DNA of 64,000 nt from Oscillospiraceae bacterium (GCA_015066175.1 SVOW01000005.1:62001-126000), one strand, 5' to 3'; counted from the first letter of the stretch, positions 1 through 9,036 are shown. Notes: generated by a model from the sequence alone, not told the origin. Numbers and translations are program-made.

Positions 1-2
1 AG

Positions 3-692
3 TGGCATCGTGCCTATGGCTCAATTTCTGAAGGTGACCTGCTTACTCCTAAAGGTCTTCAGTATGCAGCTATCGATATCGGCGATGGCATAATCATCGA
101 TTTCTATAATATTCACGCTGATGCATTTGATACAAAGGGCTCTCAGGAAGCGCGTTACAACAACTATATGCAGCTTGCAACTCTTATTGAGCAGAATTAC
201 AAGAAAAATAACCGTCCCGTTATTGTTACAGGTGACTTCAACCATTATCTCCATGCAACAGAAGTTAACTCAGATCAGTACAAAATTTTCCATAAATTCT
301 GTGGCCTTAAAGATGCCTGGGTGGAAATTCATAACAACGGCAATTACGAAGATTTTTCTGAGTGGTTGGCAAAAGGTATAAGCCCTTGGGGTAATTGGGA
401 TTCAGTTGAAAAATTCCTCTATAAAGATGGTGGTGGAGTTTCTGTTGAAATTCTTTCTCAGGAATTCAAGTGGATTACAGACGAAAACGGCACAAATATG
501 TCTGACCACGCAGCAGCAGAAGTTGAATTCAAATTTACAAAAACAGAAAATTTTGTCGAAAACACTCAGGAGCTTGAAGTGAAAAAACTTACTAACCCTT
601 TAACGATTGTTCTTAATACAATCAGGTGGGTATTTAAGGATTTAGTTCACATTCTTTCACATTTTGAAGAGCTTCTTGCATTCCTCGGTTAA
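3..692 (+). CDS. Endonuclease/exonuclease/phosphatase-fold protein, C-terminal part (5' end outside window)
   Basis: The reading frame is open from position 3, so the start lies upstream of the window; 229 residues are visible. The motifs NIHAD, an R..NN..QL segment, VTGDFNH and SDH are those of the EEP superfamily (DNase I, sphingomyelinase and inositol-phosphatase fold), where Asp, Asn and His bind metal and act in phosphodiester or phosphomonoester hydrolysis. The substrate cannot be told from this part. After the catalytic fold, at about positions 590-692, comes a hydrophobic and aromatic tail (LTIVLNTIRWVF ... HFEELLAFLG) that is not part of the EEP fold. A probable terminator follows directly. 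Confidence 0.8.
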   Translation, partial: WHRAYGSISEGDLLTPKGLQYAAIDIGDGIIIDFYNIHADAFDTKGSQEARYNNYMQLATLIEQNYKKNNRPVIVTGDFNHYLHATEVNSDQYKIFHKFCGLKDAWVEIHNNGNYEDFSEWLAKGISPWGNWDSVEKFLYKDGGGVSVEILSQEFKWITDENGTNMSDHAAAEVEFKFTKTENFVENTQELEVKKLTNPLTIVLNTIRWVFKDLVHILSHFEELLAFLG

Positions 693-704
693 TCTGAAAA
701 ATAT

Positions 705-739
705 AAGTTGTTGGTTGAAAAATCAGCAACTTTATTTTT
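705..739 (+). terminator. Rho-independent terminator after the EEP gene
   Basis: A 9-bp stem (705-713 with 724-732, one G-T pair) is followed by a T-rich run. It lies 13 bases after the stop codon. Confidence 0.7.
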
Positions 740-774
740 GTTTACTTATAATAAAAATCTGTGTGTAAAGTGCA

Positions 775-803
775 TTGACGATAAATATGTTTTGTGATAG
801 AAT
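775..803 (+). promoter_or_regulatory. Sigma-A type promoter for the Gfo/Idh/MocA-HAD pair
   Basis: TTGACG (775-780), a 17-base spacer and TAGAAT (798-803), 33 bases before the start at 837, which has the ribosome site AGAGGTG. Confidence 0.65.
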
Positions 804-836
804 ATCGTCAGTTGATTTTTAAGAGGTGTATTTTAA

Positions 837-1847
837 ATGAAAAAGAAATTAAAGGTTGCAAACATCGGTATGAAATTCGGTATGTGCCACGTTGAAGGTG
901 CACTGAATTGCGAAGATGCGGAAATTGCAATAATCTGCGACAGTAACGAAGAAAACCTGCGTTTTGCAGGCGAAAGATATAATATCCCTGAAGAAAAATG
1001 GACAACAGACTATATGGATATCGTGAATAACGAAGATATCGATGTGGTTACAGTTGCAATTCCTGACCAGCAGCACAAGCAGGTTTCGTGCGATTTGCTC
1101 AGAGCAGGCAAGCATGTTCTTTGCGAAAAACCCCTTGCTTTAACAAGAGAAGATATTGAAGAAATTGTAAAAGTTGCTGATGAATCAGGTGCAAAATTTA
1201 TGGTTGGTCAGATTTGCAGATTCACACCTGCTTTTGAAAAAGCAAAAGAAATTATCGAAGCAGGCACTCTCGGCGAATTGTACTTTGTTGAATCAGAATA
1301 TGCACACGACTATATGCTTATTCAGGAGCCCTGGAGATGTGACCCCAAACGTCATGGCGTAATCGGCGGAGGCTGCCATGCCGTTGACCTGTTAAGATGG
1401 CTTGCAGGCGACCCTCAGGAAGTTTTCGCTTACGGCACCCACAAGCTTCTGCCTCACGTTACATATGACGATGCAACAATTGCAGTTATGAAATTTGACG
1501 AAAATCTTGCAGGTAAAGTTTTTGTTTCAACAGGCTGTAAACGTGACTACACAATGAGAACCGTCATCTACGGTACAAAAGGCACTCTCATCTGCGACAA
1601 CACTTCTCCCACAATGACACTCTTTACTGTTGATGAAAATCAGGTTACAAAAGACCCTGAAACACTTCCCATCGAAGTGAATAACCACAACGCTGTTAAA
1701 GAATTTGCTGTGTTTGCAGATGCTATACTCAACAACAAACCTGTTCTTACTGACGCAAGAGAAGGTGCAAAGACTGTTGAAGTGTGCCTTTCAATTGTTA
1801 AATCTGCAACCACAGGCAAGCCCGTAAAACCTGATTATAATTTTTAA
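837..1847 (+). CDS. Gfo/Idh/MocA family NAD(P)-dependent oxidoreductase
   Basis: 336 residues, the usual family length. The N-terminal Rossmann half begins VANIGMKFG, and the family signature CEKPLAL is at about residues 98-104. The C-terminal half carries the GGGCHAVDLLRW segment typical of the alpha/beta substrate domain, with the likely catalytic His. These enzymes oxidise or reduce sugars, inositols or amino sugars with NAD(P); the substrate cannot be assigned here. The Rossmann start lacks the full GxGxxG (GMKFG instead), seen in some subfamilies. The gene forms a two-gene operon with a HAD phosphatase 21 bases downstream. Confidence 0.9.
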   Translation: MKKKLKVANIGMKFGMCHVEGALNCEDAEIAIICDSNEENLRFAGERYNIPEEKWTTDYMDIVNNEDIDVVTVAIPDQQHKQVSCDLLRAGKHVLCEKPLALTREDIEEIVKVADESGAKFMVGQICRFTPAFEKAKEIIEAGTLGELYFVESEYAHDYMLIQEPWRCDPKRHGVIGGGCHAVDLLRWLAGDPQEVFAYGTHKLLPHVTYDDATIAVMKFDENLAGKVFVSTGCKRDYTMRTVIYGTKGTLICDNTSPTMTLFTVDENQVTKDPETLPIEVNNHNAVKEFAVFADAILNNKPVLTDAREGAKTVEVCLSIVKSATTGKPVKPDYNF

Positions 1848-1868
1848 TGTTGATACAGAAGTGATAAA

Positions 1869-2612
1869 ATGAAATTTATCGGCAGTGATTACGATGGTAC
1901 ATTAAACCACGGCGGAATTGATGAAACAAAAAAGCAGGCAATTGAAAAATGGCGTAAAGCGGGCAATGTTTTTGCCGTTATAAGCGGCAGATGTGTGGCA
2001 GAAATTCTGGAAATTTACAACGAAAAGCAGTTTGGTTGCGACTATCTTATTGCAGCAAACGGGGCAGTTATTCTGAAACCTGACGGTGAAATAATAACGG
2101 AAACACGCTGTAAATCAGACCTTGCAAAACCGCTTCTTGAAAAACTGTTTGAGCTTGGCTGCGAATTTGCTCACGTACAGTCAGATATTCATTTCAGAGT
2201 GTATGCAGATGCAGATATTGCAAAAGAAAACAAAGGTTTTACTCTTGAAAATATGCCTGAAATAGATTATTTTAATCAGATAAGCACAATGCTTGAAACG
2301 CCTGAAGAATCTGCAGAAGTCACATCAGCAGTTGCTGAAAAATTCAGTGAGTTTTTAAATCCGTTACAAAACGGAAGATGTATCGATATTGTAAGATGCG
2401 ATATGAATAAGGCTAAGGGCTTGTACCTCCTTGCTGAAATTGTAAACGGCAGAAAAGAAGATATAATTGCAGTAGGCGATAATATAAACGACCGCGATAT
2501 GATAAGCGAATTCAGGTCTTATGCTATGGCAAACGGTGTGGAATCAATAAAGAAACTTGCCGATTACATAACAGACTCAATCACAGAGCTTATTGAAAAA
2601 GAAATGGAATAA
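1869..2612 (+). CDS. Cof-type HAD-superfamily phosphatase
   Basis: 247 residues. HAD motif I is SDYDGTL near residue 7 (nucleophile Asp then acid/base Asp), motif II is VISGR, and motif IV is GDNINDRDM near the C terminus, with a large C2-type cap between. This is the Cof/YidA class, which dephosphorylates sugar phosphates and similar metabolites in the cytoplasm. It lies 21 bases after the oxidoreductase and is followed by a strong terminator, so the two are co-transcribed. A sugar-phosphate substrate matching the oxidoreductase is a guess. Confidence 0.88.
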   Translation: MKFIGSDYDGTLNHGGIDETKKQAIEKWRKAGNVFAVISGRCVAEILEIYNEKQFGCDYLIAANGAVILKPDGEIITETRCKSDLAKPLLEKLFELGCEFAHVQSDIHFRVYADADIAKENKGFTLENMPEIDYFNQISTMLETPEESAEVTSAVAEKFSEFLNPLQNGRCIDIVRCDMNKAKGLYLLAEIVNGRKEDIIAVGDNINDRDMISEFRSYAMANGVESIKKLADYITDSITELIEKEME

Positions 2613-2630
2613 AGGAAACCTCTGAATTTA

Positions 2631-2668
2631 AACCGCTGATTGATTTTTCTCAGTCAGCGGTTGTTTTT
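2631..2668 (+). terminator. Rho-independent terminator after the HAD phosphatase
   Basis: Perfect 9-bp stem (2631-2639 with 2654-2662) with a 14-base loop and a T run. Confidence 0.85.
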
Positions 2669-2721
2669 ATTTATCGGAATACTACTGCTTTTTGTTGATT
2701 TTTCAAGGTGTAAAATTTTTA

Positions 2722-2750
2722 TTGCAAGAGTGTAGCATATATGATATACT
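2722..2750 (+). promoter_or_regulatory. Sigma-A type promoter for the esterase-GH16 operon
   Basis: TTGCAA (2722-2727), 17-base spacer, TATACT (2745-2750). The start codon at 2769 is only 18 bases beyond the -10, so the leader must be very short and hold little more than the ribosome site GAGGTG. Confidence 0.65.
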
Positions 2751-2768
2751 TCACTTGAGGTGAGAAAA

Positions 2769-3821
2769 ATGAAAAACATTTTAGATGTAGATAAAAATTT
2801 CAGAATCAATCCTACAATCCGGAAAGATGATATTGAATTTTTTGACATCAGAAATTCTCCCTTTAAAATTTACGGCGTTTTTCATGAAAACGGAAAATTC
2901 AGGCGTTTGCCTGAAAAAGTTGCCACAGAAACAAGTGCTGATGTTGAATTTCTTCATAAACATACGGCAGGCGGCAGAGTGCGTTTTGCAACTGACAGCG
3001 ACTATGTGGCAATTTATGCTGTGATGTCAGAGGTGGGTAAAATGTCTCATTTTGCCCTTACAGGCTCTGCAGGCTTTGATTTGTATATCCGCGAAAACGG
3101 AAAAGAAAGATATTTCAAAACTTTTATGCCTCCTTTTGATATTGAAGACGGATACGAAAGCGTTGTTGATTTCGGCAACAGCAATATGAAAGAAATCACA
3201 ATAAATTTCCCTTTGTACAGCAATGTGGTAAATTTGTTTGTCGGCATCAGGAAAAATGCCTGCCTTAAAGAGCATTCTTTATATAAAACAGAAAAACCTG
3301 TTGTTTTTTACGGCTCATCAATAACACAAGGCGGATGTGCATCACGTCCGGGTCTTTCGTATGAAAGCATATTGTCAAGAAAACTCGATGTGAATCATAT
3401 AAATCTGGGCTTTTCAGGTTGTGCAAGGGGTGAAGACAGAATTGCTGAATATATCAGCGGACTTGATATGTCGGCTTTCGTTTATGATTATGACCACAAT
3501 GCACCTACTGCAGAGCATCTCAGAAACACTCACGAAAAGATGTTTGCAAAAATCCGTGAGAAAAACCCTGATTTGCCTGTAATTATGATGTCAAGACCTA
3601 AGTTTATTTTAACTGAAGAAGAAAAAGAGCGTCTTGAAATTGTAAAATCAACCTACCTTTCAGCAAAGGAAAAAGGCGATAAAAATGTTTATTTTATCGA
3701 CGGACCTGCTTTGATGAGCGAAGTTGAAAACGAAGGCACAGTTGATGATTGTCATCCCAATGATTCAGGCTTTATGTCAATGGCAAAAGCAATAGAAAAA
3801 GTTCTTGAAAAGTTACTTTGA
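2769..3821 (+). CDS. SGNH/GDSL-family esterase with N-terminal GxDLY domain
   Basis: 350 residues from ATG 2769; the upstream in-frame GTG at 2760 overlaps the ribosome site GAGGTG and is rejected. The N-terminal half contains the GFDLY motif that names the GxDLY domain found before this class of hydrolase. The C-terminal half is an SGNH hydrolase: block I is GSSITQGG with the nucleophile Ser, and the end has DDCHPNDSGF with the Asp-His pair. Members of this two-domain class are thought to remove acyl groups, often acetyl, from carbohydrates. No signal peptide is visible, so it is probably cytoplasmic. It heads an operon with a HAD hydrolase and a GH16 enzyme. Confidence 0.85.
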   Translation: MKNILDVDKNFRINPTIRKDDIEFFDIRNSPFKIYGVFHENGKFRRLPEKVATETSADVEFLHKHTAGGRVRFATDSDYVAIYAVMSEVGKMSHFALTGSAGFDLYIRENGKERYFKTFMPPFDIEDGYESVVDFGNSNMKEITINFPLYSNVVNLFVGIRKNACLKEHSLYKTEKPVVFYGSSITQGGCASRPGLSYESILSRKLDVNHINLGFSGCARGEDRIAEYISGLDMSAFVYDYDHNAPTAEHLRNTHEKMFAKIREKNPDLPVIMMSRPKFILTEEEKERLEIVKSTYLSAKEKGDKNVYFIDGPALMSEVENEGTVDDCHPNDSGFMSMAKAIEKVLEKLL

Positions 3822-3836
3822 TAAGGTGGTTTTTAT

Positions 3837-4577
3837 ATGTCTTATGCTGAAAAACCGGAAATGATTCTCTTTGATGTTGGCGGCACTTTGTTTGACGATA
3901 CAAAGTGCATTCCCATAGACGGACTCAGAGAATTGCGTCTTCGTGCAGATAACCCCGAAGTGACAACAGATGAAATTCTTGCAGAATTGTGGGATAGTTA
4001 TATGGAAGAAATCGGCTCAGATATCAGGTCTGCTTCAGGGGTGAAACTTGATATGCCTTTGTCGTCTGTAATCAAATATATCACAATGAATGCAGGGCTT
4101 CATTTTTCATTTGATATGTATAATCAGGAAGAAATCTTTGATCGTTTCAATTCAGAAAGGAAAGTTATCGACGGTGTTGTTTCTCTGCTGAAAACTCTTG
4201 ATTCATTATCAATCCGCACAGCAGTCATAAGCAACAATGCAATGAGTGGCGAAAGCCTTTCGCTTGCAGTGAACAGATGGATCCCTGAAAATAAATTTGA
4301 GTTTTTTCTCACAAGTGCGGATTTGCTTCTGACCAAACCTGACAAATCCCTTTTTGTTGCTGCAGCAAATTACGCAGATGTTGACGCAAAAGATTGCTGG
4401 TATTGTGGAGACGGAAGAATACCTGATGTTGACGGCGCGAAAAATTCAGGAATGACGCCTGTGCTGATTGATGAAAATTCAAGCCAATCTTTTGAGTGGC
4501 GTGCAGATGGAGGCAGGGGAGAATACCTTGCAATAAACCATTGGTGTGAACTTGAAAAATATTTACTTTCTTTGTAA
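3837..4577 (+). CDS. HAD-family hydrolase
   Basis: 246 residues. Motif I is LFDVGGTLFDD (DxGGT, with the second Asp replaced by Gly as in several HAD subfamilies), motif II AVISNNA, the conserved Lys in LLTKPDKSLF, and motif IV GDGRIPDVDGAKNSG. This is the haloacid dehalogenase/phosphatase fold with an alpha-helical C1 cap. It acts in the cytoplasm, probably on a small phosphorylated metabolite. It lies 15 bases after the SGNH esterase and 15 bases before GH16. Confidence 0.85.
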   Translation: MSYAEKPEMILFDVGGTLFDDTKCIPIDGLRELRLRADNPEVTTDEILAELWDSYMEEIGSDIRSASGVKLDMPLSSVIKYITMNAGLHFSFDMYNQEEIFDRFNSERKVIDGVVSLLKTLDSLSIRTAVISNNAMSGESLSLAVNRWIPENKFEFFLTSADLLLTKPDKSLFVAAANYADVDAKDCWYCGDGRIPDVDGAKNSGMTPVLIDENSSQSFEWRADGGRGEYLAINHWCELEKYLLSL

Positions 4578-4592
4578 AAAGGAGATATACTT

Positions 4593-5507
4593 ATGGCAGC
4601 AAAAATTTTAAGCTTTTTCATTGCAATTTTAATGTTCTTTTCACCTGAACTTCCCCATCTTCTTGACCTGCCTGCAATTGCAAGAGGTCAGGATTTACAG
4701 CTTGAAGAAAGGTTTGAACTTGTGTGGGAAGATGAATTCCTCGGCGACAGCCTTGACACAACAAAATGGAACGATAACCAGTCTGTTGACACCCTTCATT
4801 GGGGACCAATCCGCAAAGGTGGCTATTGGCACAAAGATATGATAGATGTGCGTGATGGTAACCTTGTTATTTCAACCGAGTATAAGTCAGAGCCGCTTGA
4901 AGGCAATACTTTCGGCTCTCCTGATGAATACGGCGTAGGTTATTACACAGGAATGATTGCAACTCAGGGCAAGGCAGATTTCCTTTACGGTTATTACGAA
5001 TGTCGTGCAATTCTTCCTAAATCAACAGGTATGTGGGCTGCTTTCTGGATGATGAACGGCGGCGTTTATAATCAGGATGGTTCAGGTCAGGACGGCACAG
5101 AAGTTGATATCTTTGAATCTATGTATTACAAAGATGAATGGTGGGGCGCAGGTGACTGCGTTGTAAGCGGTATTCATTTTGACGGCTATGACGGAATGCA
5201 TCAGGGCGATTCAATCGGCAGATTCTTTGCAAATAATCCTTATGAAGAATTCAATACTTATGGCGTTGAATGGACACCTGAAGAATATATTTTCTACATT
5301 AACGGCAAAGAAACAGGCAGACTTACTAAAGGCGGAGTAAGCCAGAATCCTGAATATCTTATTCTTTCCTGCGAAATTGCAGGTCAGGATGGCGTTGCTT
5401 ACGCAGACCGTCACGGCACAGGTCCCATAAGCCTTAAAGAAGGCGAAACTGCAGAGTTTATTGTAGACTATGTAAAAGTTTATAAACACAAAGGAGATAT
5501 AAAATAA
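4593..5507 (+). CDS. Glycoside hydrolase family 16 (beta-glucanase type), secreted
   Basis: 304 residues, with strong ribosome site AAGGAG. The first ~30 residues are hydrophobic (MAAKILSFFIAILMFF...) and look like a signal peptide or anchor. The mature part begins with the GH16 pattern FELVWEDEF. The catalytic motif ExDxxE is present as EVDIFE, with E170 as nucleophile, D172, and E175 as acid/base. GH16 enzymes cut beta-1,3 or mixed beta-1,3/1,4 glucans, or galactans; the extra residue-free ExDxFE form does not alone settle the substrate. The stop overlaps the next start by one base (TAATG), so translation is coupled. Confidence 0.9.
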   Translation: MAAKILSFFIAILMFFSPELPHLLDLPAIARGQDLQLEERFELVWEDEFLGDSLDTTKWNDNQSVDTLHWGPIRKGGYWHKDMIDVRDGNLVISTEYKSEPLEGNTFGSPDEYGVGYYTGMIATQGKADFLYGYYECRAILPKSTGMWAAFWMMNGGVYNQDGSGQDGTEVDIFESMYYKDEWWGAGDCVVSGIHFDGYDGMHQGDSIGRFFANNPYEEFNTYGVEWTPEEYIFYINGKETGRLTKGGVSQNPEYLILSCEIAGQDGVAYADRHGTGPISLKEGETAEFIVDYVKVYKHKGDIK

Positions 5508-5929
5508 TGGATCGCACGGTGAAAAATATACCCAACTTTGTTGACCCTCAGGTGATTTTTAACAGTATCTATAATTATCTGATAGGCGAGGGCTGCAAGT
5601 ATGTTGACTATCAGGGCGAAAAGGTTTTTAAAAAAGGTAAAGGCTTTTTTTCAGGACCTACTTTTATCAAAGTGTCAGCAACTGGCAATATGTTTCAGAT
5701 AGAGGGATGGATGAAATATGCCCTTCTTCCCGGTGTGTATGTGGGCGAAATAAACCTTGAAGGCTTTGCAGGCTCAGCGGTGCGTGGCCCTGTTCTCAAC
5801 AGAATGAATACTGTTGAACAGATTATAATAAACGCAAATCTGCAGGCACAGCAGCAGGGGCAGTACACACAGCAGTCTTATGCGCAACAACCTTATACAC
5901 AAATGCCCAACAATGGTTATTACAGATAG
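5507..5929 (+). CDS. Hypothetical protein with Gln/Tyr-rich tail
   Basis: 140 residues; I do not recognise the family. Residues 1-115 look like a compact globular domain with beta-type stretches (FFSGPTFIKVSATGNMFQI; ALLPGVYVGEINLEG). The last ~27 residues are a low-complexity Gln/Tyr/Pro tail (QQQGQYTQQSYAQQPYTQ). There is no signal peptide or membrane segment. The start overlaps the GH16 stop by one base, and it is the last gene of the esterase-HAD-GH16 operon, so it is probably made in fixed ratio with GH16. Its role is unknown. Confidence 0.75.
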   Translation: MDRTVKNIPNFVDPQVIFNSIYNYLIGEGCKYVDYQGEKVFKKGKGFFSGPTFIKVSATGNMFQIEGWMKYALLPGVYVGEINLEGFAGSAVRGPVLNRMNTVEQIIINANLQAQQQGQYTQQSYAQQPYTQMPNNGYYR

Positions 5930-5990
5930 TTTTCTGATAAGAAATTGTTTTGCTTTGAATTTAACAAAGGAAAGTTTATATAATCTTATT

Positions 5991-6022
5991 ACGACAGCCG
6001 TTTTTTACGGCTGTCGTTTTTT
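5991..6022 (+). terminator. Rho-independent terminator ending the GH16 operon
   Basis: Perfect 11-bp stem (5991-6001 with 6007-6017), loop of Ts, then a T run to 6022. Confidence 0.9.
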
Positions 6023-6061
6023 GTATAAAAATTAAATATAATTAAGAATAATGGTTTCTCC

Positions 6062-6090
6062 TTGAAACACACAATATTATGTGCTAAAAT
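6062..6090 (+). promoter_or_regulatory. Sigma-A type promoter for the SLH-SGNH hydrolase
   Basis: TTGAAA (6062-6067), 17-base spacer, TAAAAT (6085-6090). Confidence 0.6.
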
Positions 6091-6128
6091 TTAATAAACT
6101 ATTAACAAAATGTTAAGGAGGAATATAA

Positions 6129-7568
6129 ATGAAGTTTTTTAAAAAATCAACAGCCCTGCTTCTTGCATTTCTTATGCTTGCAGGTATGTTAACAGGTTTT
6201 GCAGCAGATGAAGAACTGCCTCTGAAAGAAAAACAGTATGAAGACTACGGCACATACGTTTTGCTCGGCGACAGTGTAGCCAGCGGTTATAATGATGTTG
6301 AATATGTTTTCAGTGAATTTACAAGAGTTGAAAATTCATATGCTGATTTTGTGGCAGATGATCTGGGAATTGAACTTATTCCCCTTGCTTGTCCGGGATT
6401 CAGAACACTTGAATTACGCCATCTTCTTGAAGATAATTTCCCTGTTGAAGACGGTTATCTTTTCCATGGCTCACACACTCCAAATGAAGAAATTGAAGCA
6501 CTCGCACCTTATTTCCGTCAGTCAATTTCAGAAGCGGGTCTTATCACTCTCGGTATCGGCGGAAACGATTTCGGTGCATATCTTGGCTGGGTTATCGCTG
6601 ATGTAATGGAAGAAGACGGGCTTTTCACAGATTTTGTAACTAAAGCAAGAGCACTCCTTGCAGAAGAAGGTGTTGAAAGCGATGCCCTTGATGATTTCCT
6701 CGATTTAGCAGATACAATGGGCGTCCTTCCCAACGTTATTTCAATTCTGCCTGAAGCTCTCGACTATGGTATCAGCTCTCTTTTCAACAACTGGGACCCG
6801 ATGATTGAAGATATCTACAGGCTTAATCCTGATGTTACTCTCCTTGTAATCGGTATGTTTGACACAGGCGTTAAAACAGAAGAAGATGTAGCAAAAAACG
6901 AAAAGGCACTTATCAAACTTAATATTGCACAGGCTATCGTTGATTTTGCAAACGGACCTATGAAGAAAGGTGCGGAAAAATACGGCTACACATTTGTTGA
7001 TGTAACAGGCACAATCTGCGATGAAACACATCCCACAGCTGAAGGTCACAGATTTATTGCAGATAAAATTCTTGAAGCACTTCCTGATGTGAATTTCCCA
7101 TATACTGACGTTGAATACGGCTCAACATATTATCAGGCAGTAGCATATATGTATGAAAATGATATTATGAAGGGCACAACAGCAACTCTTTTCAGCCCCA
7201 AAGGAGCATTTACAAAAAAACATCTTGCAGAGGCTCTCTATGCAAAAGCAGGCAGACCTGAAGTTGATGCAGACAGCATTACCATCAACGATGTTGCAGA
7301 TGAAGATGTTGCAAAACCTGCAATTGTATGGGCAATAAAAGAGGGGATAATGTCGCTTGATGTGCAGGGCAATTTCGGACCTAATGAACAGTATACTAAA
7401 AACGGACTTGCTGTTGCACTTTTCAGTGCTGCAATTGCGGAAGATTCAGGCTTCTTGTCAGTAATCAGAGCGCTTTTCTTCCTTTTTGGTAACATTTCCT
7501 TAGCTCCCACACAGTCGGTTACAAGAGGTAAGGCAGCGATGACGCTTCTTGATTATTTCAGAATATAG
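6129..7568 (+). CDS. Secreted SGNH/GDSL hydrolase with C-terminal S-layer homology repeats
   Basis: 479 residues with ribosome site AAGGAGG. A signal peptide covers residues 1-25 (MKFFKKSTALLLAFLML...). The SGNH hydrolase domain has block I LLGDSVASG (Ser49), block III GIGGNDFG, and block V CDETHPTAEGH with the Asp-His pair. From about residue 325, two to three S-layer homology repeats follow (DVEYGSTYYQAVAYMYENDI; DVADEDVAKPAIVWAIKEGI), which tie proteins to cell-wall polymers. The third repeat is interrupted by a hydrophobic stretch (FLSVIRALFFLFGN). It is probably a surface esterase acting on acylated glycans or lipids. It is transcribed alone between a promoter and a terminator. Confidence 0.88.
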   Translation: MKFFKKSTALLLAFLMLAGMLTGFAADEELPLKEKQYEDYGTYVLLGDSVASGYNDVEYVFSEFTRVENSYADFVADDLGIELIPLACPGFRTLELRHLLEDNFPVEDGYLFHGSHTPNEEIEALAPYFRQSISEAGLITLGIGGNDFGAYLGWVIADVMEEDGLFTDFVTKARALLAEEGVESDALDDFLDLADTMGVLPNVISILPEALDYGISSLFNNWDPMIEDIYRLNPDVTLLVIGMFDTGVKTEEDVAKNEKALIKLNIAQAIVDFANGPMKKGAEKYGYTFVDVTGTICDETHPTAEGHRFIADKILEALPDVNFPYTDVEYGSTYYQAVAYMYENDIMKGTTATLFSPKGAFTKKHLAEALYAKAGRPEVDADSITINDVADEDVAKPAIVWAIKEGIMSLDVQGNFGPNEQYTKNGLAVALFSAAIAEDSGFLSVIRALFFLFGNISLAPTQSVTRGKAAMTLLDYFRI

Positions 7569-7584
7569 TTGTAAAATTTATTCA

Positions 7585-7614
7585 GGCTCCCTTTGCGTAA
7601 GGGAGCCATTTTTT
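7585..7614 (+). terminator. Rho-independent terminator after the SLH-SGNH hydrolase
   Basis: Perfect 9-bp GC-rich stem (7585-7593 with 7599-7607) followed by six Ts. Confidence 0.9.
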
Positions 7615-7660
7615 ATTTGCGATTGTATGTAAATTAATTGCTGAAATATATATCTTTTTG

Positions 7661-7689
7661 TTGCAAAAATGTTTCGGGTATGTTACAAT
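7661..7689 (+). promoter_or_regulatory. Sigma-A type promoter for the ygjV-zinc ribbon cluster
   Basis: TTGCAA (7661-7666), 17-base spacer, TACAAT (7684-7689). Confidence 0.6.
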
Positions 7690-7732
7690 GAAGCGTGAAT
7701 ATCTTTCTAATTAACAAAATAATGGAGGCTTT

Positions 7733-8275
7733 ATGGCGTATTACATAGGGCAGGCAATCGGGATTCTGGTTGCAATAGGTGCAATCGTTAATCTGCAACT
7801 TAAGAAAAAACAGCATATGTATCTGCTTTCAATTGTGGTGAATTTTCTTTCAGCACTGAATATTTTTCTTCTGGGTCAGGCAGGCTCAGGTGTTGTTATC
7901 TGTCTTGTTGCAAATGTGCAGATTTTATTTGCAATTTATCACGACAAAAAAGGCACAGATGCTTCTCTTGCTGAAAAAATTATATTCTTTGTTCTTTACG
8001 TTGCAGGCGGAGCGTTAAGCTATAAAACTCCTATTGATGTTCTTTCAATTGTGGCAGCCGTTTTTTATATGTTTGCAATGTTTCAAAAAAAAGAGCAGAA
8101 TATCAGACTGTTTCTGCTTGCAAATATGTCTTCGTGGACAATATATTATATCGTGATAAAGTCAACTGCGATATTTGCACAGATTGCCGGAATTATTTCT
8201 TCTATGATTGCGATATGCAGATACAGAAAAGCTGATAAAAAAGATAGAGACGATTTCAAGGAGGAGAATGTATGA
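7733..8275 (+). CDS. YgjV-family inner membrane protein
   Basis: 180 residues with about six hydrophobic segments; short loops and a basic C terminus (RYRKADKKDRDD). The pattern, starting with YYIGQAIGILVAIGAIVNLQ and with a YIVIKSTAIFAQIAGIISS end, fits the YgjV (Imp-YgjV) family of small membrane proteins of unknown function. The ribosome site is GGAGG. Its stop overlaps the start of the next gene by four bases (ATGA), so the two are translationally coupled. Confidence 0.75.
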   Translation: MAYYIGQAIGILVAIGAIVNLQLKKKQHMYLLSIVVNFLSALNIFLLGQAGSGVVICLVANVQILFAIYHDKKGTDASLAEKIIFFVLYVAGGALSYKTPIDVLSIVAAVFYMFAMFQKKEQNIRLFLLANMSSWTIYYIVIKSTAIFAQIAGIISSMIAICRYRKADKKDRDDFKEENV

Positions 8276-8994
8276 TTTGTAAAAATTGTGGCTCATCAAT
8301 TTCCGATACAGCAGAAGTTTGCGGAAATTGCGGTGCAGTGCAGAATAATGTTGAAAAAACAACTGCATATGAAGGCGGAGAAGTTGCTGCAACAATAGTT
8401 TATCCTTCTTTGGCTAAACCTCCCAAACAGAAAAAATCATATAAGAAAATAGTCAGAATTATTGTTTCTCTTGTTGTTGTGCTTGGTATTATTGCTTCTT
8501 CCTTGGCACTGATTTTCCCCAATATTACCCTGATTACTTCAGTGGGCAAGTTTAAAGAATTTGCAGAAACAGGCGATGGTACAATTTTGTACGAAGAGTT
8601 GATGCCTCCTTTCTTTATGGAATTTTTGGAAGATTTGATTAAAGAAAGTGACCAGGATTTTGATGATGAATATGAAGCAATGCTGGATTCTATGGAAGAA
8701 TCATGGGAAGAAACACGTGATGAATTAGAAGAAGAACTCGGCACAGGCATTGAGTATTCTTACAGAGTGACGGATATTGATATTGGCGATGAAGAAGATA
8801 TCAATGATTGCATCGAAAGATATGAAGATATGGATATGAAGAAATATATAAGAGGTGTTGAAATTACTGATTATGTAATTCTTAACCTTGACGTGACAAT
8901 AACAGGCAGTGAACACGAAAAAAACAGCAATTTGGTAATGCCTATGATGAAAATTGATGGTAAATGGTACATAGAGGATTTTGCAGGAATGTAA
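8272..8994 (+). CDS. Zinc-ribbon, single-pass membrane protein (paralog 1 of 3)
   Basis: 240 residues. An N-terminal zinc ribbon, CKNCGSS...CGNCG (Cys 3, 6, 17, 20), is followed by a basic linker, one membrane segment at about residues 58-80 (IVRIIVSLVVVLGIIASSLAL), and an acidic domain of about 150 residues that should lie outside the cell and ends in MKIDGKWYIEDF. The layout matches many Clostridia proteins with an NTF2-like or DUF4878-like outer domain, but I cannot assign a function. It overlaps ygjV by four bases and is followed by two related genes. Confidence 0.75.
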   Translation: MICKNCGSSISDTAEVCGNCGAVQNNVEKTTAYEGGEVAATIVYPSLAKPPKQKKSYKKIVRIIVSLVVVLGIIASSLALIFPNITLITSVGKFKEFAETGDGTILYEELMPPFFMEFLEDLIKESDQDFDDEYEAMLDSMEESWEETRDELEEELGTGIEYSYRVTDIDIGDEEDINDCIERYEDMDMKKYIRGVEITDYVILNLDVTITGSEHEKNSNLVMPMMKIDGKWYIEDFAGM

Positions 8995-9036
8995 AAAGTG
9001 TTCTGCGATATTATACAAAGCTTGGAGAAGGATTTT

